This document shows, one piece after another, positions 6,765 to 35,000 of a stretch of DNA of 64,000 nucleotides (its first letter is position 1; every line of letters begins with the position of its first letter). Source of the stretch: Herbidospora mongoliensis (GTDB taxonomy: Bacteria > Actinomycetota > Actinomycetes > Streptosporangiales > Streptosporangiaceae); assembly GCF_001570545.1 (NCBI RefSeq), contig NZ_BBXD01000015.1, forward strand, positions 248,001 to 312,000. The letters are read 5' to 3'. Under the pieces are notes generated by a model, which was not told where the DNA came from, searched no databases, and was given only the letters and a program-made list of their open reading frames with translations. The position numbers and the translations under genes are program-made.

Positions 6765-7988
6765 TCAGCGGCGGAAACGCACCCGGAGGGGAAGCCGCCT
6801 GAGGCCCAGGACGAAGTGGAACCGGGTGAACCACTCCAGGTCGGCGGAGGCGAGTTCGATCGTCTCGTAACGGCGCATGAGTGCGGCGAGGGTCATGCCG
6901 ACCTCCACCCGGCCGAGCATGGCGGCGATGCAGGAGTGCGGGCCTGATCCGAAGGCGAGCGACTTCACGCCGGTGCGGGTCAGGTCGAGCCGGTCGGGGT
7001 CGGCGAACTTCGCCGGGTCGCGGTGCGCCGCGCCGAGGATGGCCATGACGGTGTCACCGGCCGGGATCCGCCGCCCGCCGATGGTCAGGTCGCCGGTCAG
7101 GTGGCGGACGATGATCTGCACGGTGGAGTTCCACCGGGCCAGCTCCTCGAAGCTCGCGTGCGCCCGGTCGGGGTCGGCGCGCAGGAACGCGAGCTGGTCG
7201 GGGTGGGTGAGCAGGGCGTGCACGCTGTTGCCGATGACGTTGAGCGTCGTCTCGTGGCCCGCGTTGAACAGCAGCAGGACCTGGGCGATCACGTCTTCGT
7301 CGCTGAGGCCCTCGCCGTCGGCGTCCTTGCGCATCAGCATGGTCAGCACGTCGTCGCGGGGGGCGGCCCTGCGCAGGTCCATCTGCGCGCGGATGTAGGC
7401 GCTGAACTCCGGCGCGGCCGCGTTCATCTCGACCTGCATCGTCGGCGTGATCAGCGGGTCGATGATGTTGGCGATCGCGTTCGTCCACTTCAGGCACTGC
7501 GGGGCGTCCTCGACCGGGATGCCGAGCAGGCCGCAGATGACCGCGACGGGGACCGGCGTGGCCAGCTGTTCGATCAGGTCGACCTCGCCCTCGCCCATGT
7601 CGTCGATGAGCCCGTCGATGATGCGGGCGATCTCCGGCTTGAGGCGTTCCACCGCTTTGGGCGTCAGCGCGCCGGCCACGAGCCGCCGCAGCCTGCGGTG
7701 CTCGGCGCCGTCCTTGACCAGCATCCAGCGCCGCATGCTGCGCATCGCCGGGCTGTCGGGCCCGCCGCGCGGGCGGGTGAAGGCCGGATCGTCGTTCATC
7801 GCGGTCGACGCCTCGGGCGCCCGCAGGAACGCGTCGACGTCGTCGTAGCGGGTGAGGGTCCAGAATCCGTACGGCGAACGGTGGACGGGATCGGTCTCGC
7901 GCAGCCGCCGGTAATAGGCGTATCTATTGTGGTGGAGCGCCGGGTCGTTGAGATCGAAGAGAACTCGGGTTCTTAATCTCTCCACCAT
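6765..7988 (-). CDS. cytochrome P450 (P450-1), cluster-edge tailoring oxidase
   Basis: A 407-residue soluble bacterial cytochrome P450, a haem monooxygenase that needs ferredoxin partners not seen here. The I-helix oxygen-activation motif is AGHETT. The K-helix ExxR lies in EELARW. The haem loop is FGSGPHSC, with the proximal cysteine at residue 353. All key residues are present, so it should be active. ATG start; no strong Shine-Dalgarno sequence. It diverges from PKS-A across a 207-base gap, which makes it the likely left-most gene of the polyketide cluster. Actinomycete macrolide clusters often contain such CYP105/107-type enzymes for late hydroxylation or epoxidation. The site of action on the polyketide is not predictable from this sequence. 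Confidence 0.92.
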   Translation of the reverse strand: MVERLRTRVLFDLNDPALHHNRYAYYRRLRETDPVHRSPYGFWTLTRYDDVDAFLRAPEASTAMNDDPAFTRPRGGPDSPAMRSMRRWMLVKDGAEHRRLRRLVAGALTPKAVERLKPEIARIIDGLIDDMGEGEVDLIEQLATPVPVAVICGLLGIPVEDAPQCLKWTNAIANIIDPLITPTMQVEMNAAAPEFSAYIRAQMDLRRAAPRDDVLTMLMRKDADGEGLSDEDVIAQVLLLFNAGHETTLNVIGNSVHALLTHPDQLAFLRADPDRAHASFEELARWNSTVQIIVRHLTGDLTIGGRRIPAGDTVMAILGAAHRDPAKFADPDRLDLTRTGVKSLAFGSGPHSCIAAMLGRVEVGMTLAALMRRYETIELASADLEWFTRFHFVLGLRRLPLRVRFRR

Positions 7989-8195
7989 GAGAAAGCCAAT
8001 CTAATTGTTGAGGCGGCTCTCCAGCCTTATTGGGCGCGCATTTCCGGGTCAACCCCTGACCGTGCAGGTAAGGGGGTGTGCGCGGCGGTGGAATAGGGGT
8101 AGTGGACGCACGAAGCGCTGATTAGCCTCGGTGAATGGGCGACCCGTCGCCATTAACTCGTTGCCGTGTGACATTCGCGGAAGAGGTTTCACCAG
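7989..8195. promoter_or_regulatory. divergent promoter region between P450-1 and PKS-A
   Basis: This 207-base gap must hold both promoters. For PKS-A the box TAGGGGT (8094-8100) precedes CTG-NN-TAGCCT; the -10 is at 8123-8128, 29 bases from box start to -10 start. A second G-run, TAAGGGGG, lies at 8069-8076. Reading the minus strand toward P450-1, CAGGGGT (8052-8058, one base off the box) stands 29 bases before TAAGGC (8029-8024). The same spacing recurs at P450-2 and PKS-D. An AGAGG Shine-Dalgarno candidate lies about ten bases before the PKS-A ATG. Confidence 0.55.
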
Positions 8196-24323
<16,128 letters not shown>

Positions 24324-24341
24324 AGGCCGGGGAGAGACACC

Positions 24342-27300
24342 ATGGCGAGCGAAGAAGAGCTGCTCAGATACCTGCGCCAGGCCACGACCGAACTGCGCGA
24401 CACGCGGGAGGCGCTGCGCGAGACGCAGGAACTCGCCCGCGAGCCCATCGCGATCGTCGGCATGGCCTGCCGGCTGCCCGGCGGGGTCGCGAGCCCGGAG
24501 GACCTGTGGCGGCTGGTCGACACTAAAGGCGAGGGCCTGTCCGGCCTCCCGGCCGACCGGGGCTGGGACCTCGGCGAGCTGGGCGGCGGATCGCGGCAGG
24601 CCGGTTTCGTGCACGAGGCCGGCTGGTTCGACCCCGCCTTCTTCGGCATCTCGCCGCGTGAGGCGCAGGCGATGGACCCGCAGCAGCGGCTGTTCCTGGA
24701 GGCCTCCTGGGAGGCCTTCGAATACGCCGGCCTCGACCCGGACACGCTGCGCGGCAGCCGCACCGGCGTCTTCGCCGGGCTGATGTACCACGACTACGTG
24801 CCCGGCGGCGAGGGCAGCGAGGCCTACCTGGGCACCGCCACGGCGGGCAGCGTCGTCTCCGGCCGGGTGGCCTACGCGCTGGGTCTTGAGGGCCCGGCGG
24901 TGACCCTCGACACCGCCTGCTCGTCGTCCCTGGTGGCACTGCATCTGGCGGTACGGGCGCTGCGCTCCGGCGAGTGCGACCTCGCGCTGGCCGGGGGCGT
25001 GACGGTGATGTGCTCGCCCGGCGTGTTCCGTGCCTTCGGCGTCTCGCAGGGTCTGGCCGCCGACGGCCGGTGCAAGTCGTTCTCGGCCGCCGCCGACGGC
25101 ATGGGCTGGGCCGAGGGCGCCGGTGTGCTGCTCGTGGAGCGGCTCTCGGACGCGCGACGGCTCGGGCACGAGGTGCTCGCGGTGGTGCGGGGGAGCGCGG
25201 TCAACCAGGACGGCGCGTCGAGCGGTCTCACCGCCCCGAACGGCCCCTCGCAGCAGCGGGTGATCCGCGACGCGCTGGCCAACGCCCGGCTCACCCCTGC
25301 CGAGGTGGACGTGGTGGAGGCGCACGGCACCGGCACGACGCTGGGCGACCCGATCGAGGCCCAGGCTCTGCTGGCCACCTACGGCCAGGACCGGGAGCAG
25401 CCGCTGTGGCTGGGGTCGATCAAATCGAACATCGGGCACACCCAGGCCGCCGCAGGTGTGGCCGGTGTGATCAAGATGGTGCAGGCGATGCGGCACGGCG
25501 TGCTGCCCGCGACGCTGCACGTGGACGAGCCGACGCCGCAGGTCGACTGGTCGACCGGCGCGGTCGAGCTGCTGACCGAGGCGCGGCCCTGGCCCGCCCT
25601 GGAGAGACCGCGCCGGGCCGCGGTGTCGTCCTTCGGGGTGAGCGGCACCAACGCCCACGTGATCATCGAGCAGGGTGAGCCCGCTCCTGCGCCCGAGCCC
25701 GGCGCGCCGCCGCGCACGGTGCCGTGGCTGCTGTCGGCGAAGACCGCCGAGGGGGTGCGGGCCCAGGCGAAGCGCCTGGGCGCCTTCGTGGCCGGTCATC
25801 CGGACGTCGCCCCGGTGGACGTCGGCCGGACGCTGATCGCCCGCTCGGCCATGGACCACCGAGCGGTCGTGCTCGGGCTCGACCGGCTGGGCGCCCTCGC
25901 CGAGGGCGAGCCTTCAGCCGGCGTCGTGCGCGACGGCCGCACCGCGTTCCTGTTCACCGGTCAGGGGTCGCAGCGGGCCGGGATGGGGCGTGGCCTCTAT
26001 GCGCGGTTCCCTGTGTACGCCGCTGCTTACGACGCCGTCTGTGATCAGCTGGACCTTCGCCTCGATCGGCCAATGCGCGACGTAGCACTCGACCTGAACC
26101 AGACCGTGTGGGCACAGGCAGGACTGTTCGCGGTCGAGGTGGCGGCGTTCCGGCTGCTGGAGTCGCTCCAGGTGACTCCGGACTTCCTGCTGGGCCACTC
26201 CATCGGCGAGATCGCCGCGGCGCATGTGGCCGGGGTGCTGTCGCTGGAGGACGCCTGCACGCTGGTGGCCGCCCGAGGCAGGTTGATGCAGGCGCTGCCC
26301 TCAGGTGGCGCGATGCTCGCCCTCCAGGCCACCGAAGACCAGATCACTGACGACCGGGTCGACATCGCGGCCGTCAACGGTCCTTCGGCGATCGTGATCT
26401 CCGGCGACGCCGACGTCATCGAGGAATGGGCCGCGCGAGGCTTCAAGCACAACCGGCTGAAGGTCTCCCACGCCTTCCACTCGCGGCTCATGGAACCGAT
26501 GCTGGCCGAGTTCGCCGAGGTGCTGAGGACGCTGACCTTCTCGGAGCCGCGTATCCCGGTGATCTCCAACCTCACCGGCCGACCCGGCGAGATGAGCGAG
26601 CCGGGCTATTGGGTGCGGCAGGTGCGGGATGCGGTCAGGTTCGCCGACGGCGTCACCTACCTGCGCGACCAGGGGGTATCCCGATTCGTGGAACTGGGCC
26701 CGGACGGTGTCCTGTCCGGCCTGGCCCGGCAGTCCGCCGACGGGGTGTTCGCGCCCCTGATGCGCCGTGACCGCGACGACGTGGACACGACGATCGCCGC
26801 CCTCGCAAGCCTGTGGACGACCGGCGCCGACGTCGACTGGCCGGCCGTCTTCGACGGATGGGGCGGCCGCCGGATCAACCTGCCCACCTACGCCTTCGAT
26901 CGGCAGCACTACTGGGCGCCCGCGCCGCAGCCGGTCGCCGCCGCCGACGAGTCCCCCTTCTGGTCCGCCGTCGAGGCGGAGGACGCCGACACGCTGGCCG
27001 CCCTGCTCGGCCTCGACCTCGCCGAACCCTCGGTGAAGACCGTGCTGCCCGCACTGGCCGCCTGGCGCAACCGGGACCGGACGGCAGGACGCACGGACGC
27101 GTGGCGCTACCGGATCGGCTGGAAACCCCTGCCGCCCGCCGCCGCCCCCTTCCTCTCCGGCACCTGGCTCGCGCTGCTGCCCGCCGACCCGGCACACGCC
27201 GACACGATCGAAGCCTGCCTGGCGGCCATCGAACGGGCGGGCGCGCAAGTTGTGCGCGCGGTGATCGACGCCGGTGAGTCGGCCTTCGCCGAGGTGGCGG

Positions 27301-29021
27301 AACCGGCCGGGGTGCTGTCGTTCCTCGCCCTGACGGCGGGCGACGCGATCCCCGGCTCGCTTGCTTTGATCGACGCGCTCATCGCCATGGACCTGCGGAC
27401 GCCGGTCTGGTGGGTGACCTCGGGGGCGGTGGCCGTCCACGACGACGAGGAGATCGACCCCGGTCAGGCGCGGGTGTGGGGTCTGGGCAGGGTGGTCGGC
27501 CTCGAACTGCCCGGTCTGTGGGGCGGACTGGTGGACGTCTCCGGCCCGCCGGGGCCGCTGCTCGGCGACCGGCTGGCGGGCGTGCTGACCGGCACGGAGG
27601 ACCAGGTCGCCGTCCGCTCCGCCGGGGTCTTGGGACGTCGCCTGAGCCGGGCCGTCACCGGCCCGAACCTGGGCCAGGACCTGGTGGGCGCAGGCACGGT
27701 GCTGGTGACCGGTGGCACGGGTGCGCTGGGCGCGGTCGTGGCGCGGTGGCTGGTCGGGCGGGGCGTGCCGCATGTCGTGCTGACCTCGCGCAGAGGCATG
27801 GCGGCGCCGGGCGCCGGCGACCTGGTCGCGGAGCTGGAGGCGGGTGGCACCCGGGTGACGGTGGCGGCCTGTGACGCGGCCGACCGGGCGGGAATGGCGC
27901 GCGTGCTGGCCGGCATCCCGGCCGAACATCCGCTGCGGGGCGTCGTCCACGCCGCGGGGGTCGGTGACATGACGCCGCTGGGCACGACGGGACTGGCCGA
28001 CTTCCAGGCGGTCGTGACCGGGAAGGCCGGCGGCGCCGCCTGCCTCGACGACCTCCTGGCCGACACGCCCCTCGATTTCTTCGTGCTGTTCTCCTCGATC
28101 GCCGGAGTCTGGGGCAGCGGCGGCCAGGCGGCGTACGCGGTGGCGAACGCCGCCCTCGACGCCCTCGCCGTGCGCCGCCGGGCCAGGGGACACCACGCCG
28201 TGTCGATCTCGTGGGGCCCGTGGGCGGGCGACGGGATGGCGGGCGGCGACTCGGCCGAGGAGTACCTGCGGCGGCGGGGCCTGCGCGCGATGGCCCCCGA
28301 CCTCGCCGTGGCGGCGATGGGCACCGCGCTGCGGGCGGGCGACGTCTGCGTGACCGTGGCGGACGTCGACTGGGCCGCGTTCACGCCCGGATTCACCGCC
28401 TACCACCCGCAGCCGCTGATCGAGGACATCCCCGATGTGCGGCAGGCGCTCACCCCAGTCGCCGACGCGCCGAGCGGCGTGGAACTGCGCGAACGCCTGG
28501 CCACCCTGACGCGGGACGACCGTCTCGCCCGGCTCCTGGAGACCGTGCAGCGGCAGGCCGCGCTCGTGCTCGGCCACCTCACACCCGGCGGGATCGTCGC
28601 CGACCGGGCCTTCCGCGACCTGGGTTTCGACTCGCTCACCGCGGTGGAGATGCGCGACCGGCTGGCCGGGGTGACCGGGCTGAGCCTGCCCGCCACCCTG
28701 CTCTTCGACCACCCGAACCCGCGCGCGCTCGCCGAGCTCATGCTGGCCGAGCTCTTCGGCGCCGACAACGACCCCGACAACGACCCCGACTTCGACCCCG
28801 GCTTCGACCCCGGCTTCGGCCCCGACAAGGTGGAACGGCTGCGCCGGGCGCTGTTCACCATCCCCATCTCCCGGCTCCACGAGGCCGGTCTGGTCGAACC
28901 GCTGCTGCGGCTCGCCGCGACGGCCGAAGAGCACCCCACCCCCGAGACCACCGTTGAGTCGATCGACGAGATGGACGGCGAAAGCCTGCTCAGGCTGGCT
29001 CTGGGAGCCCGGGATTCATGA
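24342..29021 (+). CDS. type I modular polyketide synthase PKS-B (1 module)
   Basis: A 1,559-residue protein with one module, KS-AT-KR-ACP. It is flanked by an N-terminal coiled-coil docking segment ([20 protein letters not shown]) and a C-terminal docking segment ending [20 protein letters not shown] at 24342 with GGGGAGA just upstream; the gap to PKS-A is 18 bases and to PKS-C 19 bases. Its tail differs from the tails of PKS-A and PKS-C (which end in ESAT-type helices), so it belongs to another docking class. This should enforce handover to PKS-C, whose N-terminal coil ([22 protein letters not shown]) is also different. That pairing is inference from known docking classes. A 12-bp repeat lies between ACP and tail. 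Confidence 0.96.
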   Translation: MASEEELLRYLRQATTELRDTREALRETQELAREPIAIVGMACRLPGGVASPEDLWRLVDTKGEGLSGLPADRGWDLGELGGGSRQAGFVHEAGWFDPAFFGISPREAQAMDPQQRLFLEASWEAFEYAGLDPDTLRGSRTGVFAGLMYHDYVPGGEGSEAYLGTATAGSVVSGRVAYALGLEGPAVTLDTACSSSLVALHLAVRALRSGECDLALAGGVTVMCSPGVFRAFGVSQGLAADGRCKSFSAAADGMGWAEGAGVLLVERLSDARRLGHEVLAVVRGSAVNQDGASSGLTAPNGPSQQRVIRDALANARLTPAEVDVVEAHGTGTTLGDPIEAQALLATYGQDREQPLWLGSIKSNIGHTQAAAGVAGVIKMVQAMRHGVLPATLHVDEPTPQVDWSTGAVELLTEARPWPALERPRRAAVSSFGVSGTNAHVIIEQGEPAPAPEPGAPPRTVPWLLSAKTAEGVRAQAKRLGAFVAGHPDVAPVDVGRTLIARSAMDHRAVVLGLDRLGALAEGEPSAGVVRDGRTAFLFTGQGSQRAGMGRGLYARFPVYAAAYDAVCDQLDLRLDRPMRDVALDLNQTVWAQAGLFAVEVAAFRLLESLQVTPDFLLGHSIGEIAAAHVAGVLSLEDACTLVAARGRLMQALPSGGAMLALQATEDQITDDRVDIAAVNGPSAIVISGDADVIEEWAARGFKHNRLKVSHAFHSRLMEPMLAEFAEVLRTLTFSEPRIPVISNLTGRPGEMSEPGYWVRQVRDAVRFADGVTYLRDQGVSRFVELGPDGVLSGLARQSADGVFAPLMRRDRDDVDTTIAALASLWTTGADVDWPAVFDGWGGRRINLPTYAFDRQHYWAPAPQPVAAADESPFWSAVEAEDADTLAALLGLDLAEPSVKTVLPALAAWRNRDRTAGRTDAWRYRIGWKPLPPAAAPFLSGTWLALLPADPAHADTIEACLAAIERAGAQVVRAVIDAGESAFAEVAEPAGVLSFLALTAGDAIPGSLALIDALIAMDLRTPVWWVTSGAVAVHDDEEIDPGQARVWGLGRVVGLELPGLWGGLVDVSGPPGPLLGDRLAGVLTGTEDQVAVRSAGVLGRRLSRAVTGPNLGQDLVGAGTVLVTGGTGALGAVVARWLVGRGVPHVVLTSRRGMAAPGAGDLVAELEAGGTRVTVAACDAADRAGMARVLAGIPAEHPLRGVVHAAGVGDMTPLGTTGLADFQAVVTGKAGGAACLDDLLADTPLDFFVLFSSIAGVWGSGGQAAYAVANAALDALAVRRRARGHHAVSISWGPWAGDGMAGGDSAEEYLRRRGLRAMAPDLAVAAMGTALRAGDVCVTVADVDWAAFTPGFTAYHPQPLIEDIPDVRQALTPVADAPSGVELRERLATLTRDDRLARLLETVQRQAALVLGHLTPGGIVADRAFRDLGFDSLTAVEMRDRLAGVTGLSLPATLLFDHPNPRALAELMLAELFGADNDPDNDPDFDPGFDPGFGPDKVERLRRALFTIPISRLHEAGLVEPLLRLAATAEEHPTPETTVESIDEMDGESLLRLALGARDS
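24441..28755 (+). other. PKS-B module: KS-AT(malonyl)-KR(A)-ACP
   Basis: KS active cysteine is residue 193, with HGTGT and NIGH. The AT (about 25720-26920) has nucleophile S620 in GHSIGE and the loop HAFH, so malonyl-CoA. It is closely related in sequence to the ATs of PKS-C module 2 and the PKS-D loading module. The KR (catalytic half about 27698-28360) has TGGTGALG, tryptophan in AGVWGS, Y in QAAY and no LDD, so A1-type with L-hydroxyl. ACP serine is 1431 (GFDSL). The unit added is CH2-CH(OH) with no methyl branch. Confidence 0.92.
28764..28823 (+). repeat. in-frame 12-bp tandem repeat, 5 copies, after the PKS-B ACP
   Basis: Five 12-bp units encode [20 protein letters not shown] in a row. 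The first two are identical and the rest drift by one or two codons each, like a step-wise expansion. The run forms an acidic Asp/Pro-rich spacer between the ACP and the C-terminal docking helices. Confidence 0.92.
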
Positions 29022-29040
29022 TCACAACGAGGAGCCTGCG

Positions 29041-32000
29041 ATGGCCGCTTCCATAGAGGACTACGTCGAAGCGCTGCGAGTCTCGCTGAAAGAGACCGAA
29101 CTGCTGCGCACGCAGAACCGGGAGCTCACCGCCGCCGCGCACGAGCCCATCGCGATCGTGTCGATGGCGTGCCGGTATCCCGGCGGCGTCGACTCACCGG
29201 ACGCCCTGTGGCGGCTGGTCGCCGAGGGCAGGGACGCGATCACGCCGTTCCCCGCCGACCGGGGCTGGAGCGCCGACGGGCTCGGCGAGACCCTCGCCGC
29301 CCAGGGCGGCTTCCTGGACGGCGCGGCCGACTTCGACGCGGACCTGTTCGGCATCTCGCCCCGCGAGGCGCTCGGCATGGAGCCCCAGCAGCGGCTGCTG
29401 CTGGAGACGGCCTGGGAGGCGTTCGAACGCGCGGGCCTAGCCCCGGACACCATGCGCGGCACCCGGACGGGCGTGTTCATCGGCGGCACCGGATCCGGCT
29501 ACGGCGCCGGCATGGCGGTGGCCGACGGCGACAAGGGCTTCCTGCTGACCGGCGGCGCGCCCAGCGTCCTGTCGGGCCGGGTGGCGTACGCGTTCGGGCT
29601 CGAAGGCCCGGCGGTGACGGTGGACACGGCGTGTTCGTCGTCGCTGGTGGCGCTGCACATGGCGATCCAGTCGCTGCGGGAGGGCGGCTGCGATCTCGCG
29701 CTGGCGGGCGGGGTGACGGTGATGACCTCGTCCATGACGATCGTGGAGTTCGGAAAGCAGGGAGGTCTGTCGTCCGATGGACGGTGTAAGTCGTTCTCGG
29801 CGGAGGCCGACGGCGCGGGCTGGTCGGAGGGCGTGGGGCTGCTCCTGGTGGAGCGGCTGTCGGACGCGCGGCGTCGTGGGCACGAGGTCCTCGCGGTGGT
29901 GCGGGGCAGTTCGATCAACCAGGACGGCGCGTCGAACGGCCTGACGGCCCCGAACGGTCCGGCGCAGGAGCGGGTGATCCGCCAGGCGCTGACGGGCGCG
30001 CGGCTGTCCACCGCTGATGTCGACGTGGTCGAGGCGCACGGCACCGGCACCCGGCTGGGTGACCCGATCGAGGCGCAGGCGCTGCTCGCCACCTACGGGC
30101 GGGGACGTAGCGCGGACCAGCCGTTGTGGCTCGGGTCGATCAAGTCGAACATCGGGCATTCGCAGTCTGCTGCGGGTGTGGCCGGTGTGATCAAGATGGT
30201 GCAGGCGATGCGCCATGGGGTGCTGCCGCCGACGCTGCACGCCGATGAGCCGTCCCCGCACGTCGACTGGTCGGCGGGCGCGGTCGAGCTGCTGACCGAG
30301 GCCCGGCCGTGGCCGTCGGCGGGCCGTCCTCGCCGGGCGGCCGTGTCGTCGTTCGGGATGAGCGGGACGAACGCGCACGTCATCCTGGAGCAGGCCCCGG
30401 CCGAGACGGAGGTTCCGGCGGTTTCCCCGGCCGGCCCCGTGCCGTGGGTGCTGGCGGCGAAGACGGCCGAGGGGCTGCGTGGCCAGGCGGCCCGGCTGCG
30501 CGAGTTCGTGACCTGGGACGGCGTGAAGAACGCGGACGTCGCACGCTCGCTGCTGTCGCGGGCGGCGCTGCCGCATCGCGCGGTGGTACTTGGGTCCGAG
30601 CGTGAGGAACTGCTGGCCGGGCTGGACGCGCTCGCCGACGACGGCTCCGCGCCGAACGTGGTGCGGGGCGGCAGCACGGCCGGAAGCGTGGTGTTCGTCT
30701 TCCCTGGTCAGGGTTCGCAGTGGGTCGGGATGGCGCAGGGTCTTCTCGACTCCTCCCCGGTGTTCCGGGAGCGGCTGGCCGAGTGTGAAGCGGCGCTGTC
30801 GGAGTTCGTGGACTGGTCGCTGAGCGAGGTGCTTCGCGACGGCACCGGCCTGGAGCGGGTCGATGTGGTGCAGCCGACGTTGTGGGCGGTGATGGTCTCC
30901 CTCGCCGCGACATGGCGGGCACACGGTGTCCATCCCTCAGCGGTGATCGGGCATTCGCAGGGTGAGATCGCCGCCGCTGTCGTGGCGGGGGCGCTGTCGC
31001 TGCAAGACGGCGCTCGTGTGGTCGCACTGCGCAGCAAGGCGCTGATCGCGCTGGCCGGTGGTGGCGGCATGGTCTCCGTCGCGGCCGGACATCAGCAGGT
31101 GGAGGAGTTGTTCCCGAACGGGATCGCGGCTTTCAACGGGCCGTCGTCGACGGTGGTGGCCGGTGAGCCGCAGGCGCTGGACGAGCTCCTGGCCGAGTGT
31201 GAGTCGCGGGGCATCAGGGCTCGCCGGATTCCGGTGGACTATGCCTCGCATTCCCCTCAGGTGGAGCTGATCCGCGAGGAGATCTTGGCTGTGCTGGCCC
31301 CGGTCACGCCGGTGGCTTCGGCGGTTCCGATCTATTCGACGGTGACCGGTGCGCCGATCGAGACGACGGTCATGGATGCCGCGTACTGGTATCAGAACCT
31401 TCGTTCTCCGGTGCGCTTCGAGCAGACCACCCGATCGCTCATCGCCGACGGCCGGTCCGTGTTCGTGGAATGCAGTCCGCATCCGGTGCTGACGATCGGC
31501 GTACAGGAAACAGCGGAAGAAGCGGTCACGGTAGGCACGCTGCGTCGTAACGACGGCGGTCAGGACCGGTTCCTGGCGTCGCTGGCCGAAGCCTGGTGCG
31601 CGGGAGTCGACGTCGACTTCGCCGGATTCGTCCAGGGTGGCCGCCGGATCGAGTTGCCGACGTATGCGTTCCAGCGGCAGCGCTACTGGCCGATGCCCCT
31701 ACCTGCGGTCGAGGCTATCGCTCATGTGGACCCGGTGGAGGGCCGGTTCTGGGACGCGGTGGAACGCGAGGACCTGGAAGCACTAGCAGGCACGCTGCAG
31801 TTGGAGCAGGCGCCGGAACTACTCGGCGAGGTCCTGCCCGCGCTGTCGGCCTGGCGTCGCGGACGCCGCAGGGACGCGGTGATCGACTCCTGGCGTTACC
31901 GCATCGTGTGGAAGCCGGTGTCGGACCTGCCCGCGCAACCCACGTTGAGCGGATCGTGGCTGCTGGCGGCCGACGACGACGGCGACGAAGTGGCGGCGGT

Positions 32001-35000
32001 TCTGCGGTCGGCGGGCGCGGACGTGATCACGGTGACCGTGTCCGATCGCGACGCGACGGCCGGGCTTCTTCGTGAGGTCGGACCGGTCGCCGGAGTGGTC
32101 TCCCTGCTCGGTGCCGATTTGGCCGCGACGGTGACTCTCATCCAGTCCCTGGGCGACGCCGGCATCACCGCCCCCATGTGGGCTTTGACCGGCGGCGCGG
32201 TCTCGATCGGCCGGTCAGACCCGCTGACCAGTCCCGCCCAGGCTCAAACGTGGGGCCTGGGCAGGGTCGCGGCACTGGAATATCCCGGCCGATGGGGCGG
32301 CCTGATCGACGTCCCCGCCACACTCGACGCCCGCGCCGGAACTCGGCTGGCGGCGATCCTGAGCGGTGGCGCGGGCGATGAGGACCAGCTCGCGGTCCGC
32401 GCGTCGGGTGTGTTCGCCCGGCGGTTGGTCCGCGCTCCCCACACCGCCGGCGAGACCGGCGTGCGCCCGCTGGAGGGCACGGTGCTGGTGACCGGCGGCA
32501 CGGGCGCGCTCGGCGCGGTCGTGGCCCGCTGGCTGGCCGGACGCGGCGTGCCTCACCTGATCCTGACCGGACGTCGAGGCGCCGCCACGCCGGGCGTTGA
32601 CGCCCTGGTGGCGGAACTGACGGAGCTGGGCACCCGGGTGACTGTCGCCGCCTGCGACGTGGCCGACCGGACGGCCCTCGCCGGCCTGCTCGCCACCGTT
32701 CCCGACCTCACGGGAGTGGTGCACGCCGCAGGCGTCGGCCACCCCACGATGCTCGACCAGGCCGGGCCCGCCGAACTGGCCGAGGTGCTCAGCGGCAAGG
32801 TGAACGGCGCGGCCAACCTGCACGAACTCACCCAGGACCTCGACCTGTTCGTCGTGTTCGCCTCCGGCGCCGGTATCTGGGGCAGCGGCGGCCAGGCCGC
32901 GTACGGCGCGGCCAACGCCTACCTCGACGCGCTGGTCACCCAGCGCCGCGCCCAGGGACTCGCCGGCACCTCCGTGGCCTGGGGCGCCTGGGGGGAGACC
33001 GGCATGGCCTCGCAGGAGGGCGCCCGCGACTACCTGCGCGAACGCGGCATGATCCCGATGGACCCGGAACTGGCGATCCAGGCCCTCGCCCAGACCGTGG
33101 ACGGCGGCGAAGAGTGCCTGACCGTCGCCGACATCGACTGGCCCCGCTTCACCGACACCTTCACCGCGACCCGGGTCAGCCCGCTCCTCGCCGAACTGCC
33201 CGAAGCGCGACCGGAGCCGGTCACGACGGCAGGCGACCACGACGACTCGGCGCTGGTGCGCAGGCTCGCCCCGCTGCCGACATCCCAGCGCCGGCAGATC
33301 CTTCTCGACCTGATCCGCACCGAGGTCGCCTCGGTCCTCAAGCACCCCGACACGCAGGCGATCGCGGCGACGCGGACCTTCAAGGACCTCGGCTTCGAAT
33401 CCCTGACCGCCGTCGAACTGCGCAACCGCCTCAACCAGCAGACCGGGCTGCGACTGCCCGCGACGATGGTGTTCGACCACCCGACCCCGACCGCCCTCGC
33501 CACCTACCTCCAGGGCGAACTCGGCCTCGGCCAGGCGGACTCGCTCGCGCCCGCTCAGGTGACGGAGCAGGGTCTCGACGACCCGATCGCGATCATCGGC
33601 ATGAGCTGCCGCTTCCCCGGCGACATCCGCGACCCCGCCCAGCTCTGGGACGTCGTCGCCGCCGGAACCGACACCCTGTCGCCCTTCCCCGCCGACCGGG
33701 GCTGGCCCGACCAGATGGCCGGCGTGGGCGGCTTCGTCGACGCGACCGACTTCGACGCCGCGCTGTTCGGCATCTCTCCCCGCGAGGCGCTCGCGATGGA
33801 TCCGCAGCAGCGGCTCGTCCTGGAGAGCGCCTGGGAGGCCTTCGAGACCGCCGGCATCGACCCCCACTCGATGCGCGGCACCCTGACGGGCGTCTTCGCC
33901 GGCGCCTCGCCCTCGGGCTACGGACAGGGCCAGGTGCTTGACGGCGTCGAAGGGCACCTCCTGACGGGCACGGCCATGAGCGTGATCTCCGGCCGGGTGG
34001 CCTACACCTTCGGCCTCGAAGGCCCGGCCGTGACCGTGGACACCGCGTGTTCGTCGTCGCTGGTGGCGCTGCACCTGGCGGCGCAGGCCCTTCGTGGCGG
34101 TGAGTGCGACATGGCGCTGGCGGGCGGCGTCGCGGTGATGTCGACCGCCAACGCGTTCGCCGATTTCGCCCTTCCTGGCGGGTTGTCGTCGAACGGCCGG
34201 TGCAAGGCGTTCGCGGGCGCGGCCGACGGGACCGGTTGGGGCGAGGGCGTCGGTGTCCTCGTTTTGGAACGGCTGTCGGATGCTCAGCGCAACGGCCACG
34301 ACGTGCTGGCGATCGTCCGGGGGAGCGCGGTCAACCAGGACGGCGCGTCCAACGGCCTGACCGCGCCGAACGGCCCGTCGCAGGAGCGGGTGATCCGCCA
34401 GGCGCTGGCCAATGCCCGACTTCAGTCTTCCGACGTGGACGTCGTGGAGGCGCACGGCACCGGCACGAAGCTCGGCGACCCGATCGAGGCCCAGGCGCTG
34501 CTCGCCACCTACGGACAGGACCGGGAGGAGCCGCTCTGGCTGGGCTCGATCAAGTCGAACATCGGCCACACCCAGGCCGCCGCAGGTGTGGCCGGTGTGA
34601 TCAAGATGGTTCAGGCGATGCGCCACGGGACGCTGCCCGCGACGCTGCACGTGGACGAGCCCACTCCCCACGTCGACTGGTCGGCGGGCGCGGTCGAGCT
34701 GCTGACCGAGGCCCGGCCCTGGCCCTCGACGGGTCGGCCGCGCCGGGCGGGCGTGTCGTCGTTCGGGGTCAGCGGCACCAACGCGCATGTGATCGTGGAG
34801 GCGGCTCCGGTCGTACCGGAATCGGTTTCTGACGAGGCCCCGGCCACGGTGCTGTGGCCGGTGTCGGCCAAGACCGCTGACAGCCTGCGGGCGCAGCAGG
34901 ACCGGCTGGCCGCATTCGTGGCCGCGTCGAAGCCGGCGGCGGCCGATGTCGCGCACTCCCTGTTCTCCAGGGCCGCGCTGCCGCATCGCGCGGTGGTGAT

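Noticed and set aside
8069-8100. SARP-type heptamer repeats at the cluster promoters
   Set aside because: The distance between the G-runs varies (18-25 bases) and is not a fixed 11 or 22, so the sites do not fit the known SARP pattern.
28954-29040. Upstream start of PKS-C inside PKS-B
   Set aside because: It lacks a Shine-Dalgarno sequence and docking-type residues. The ATG at 29041 has AGGAG and begins a typical docking coil.
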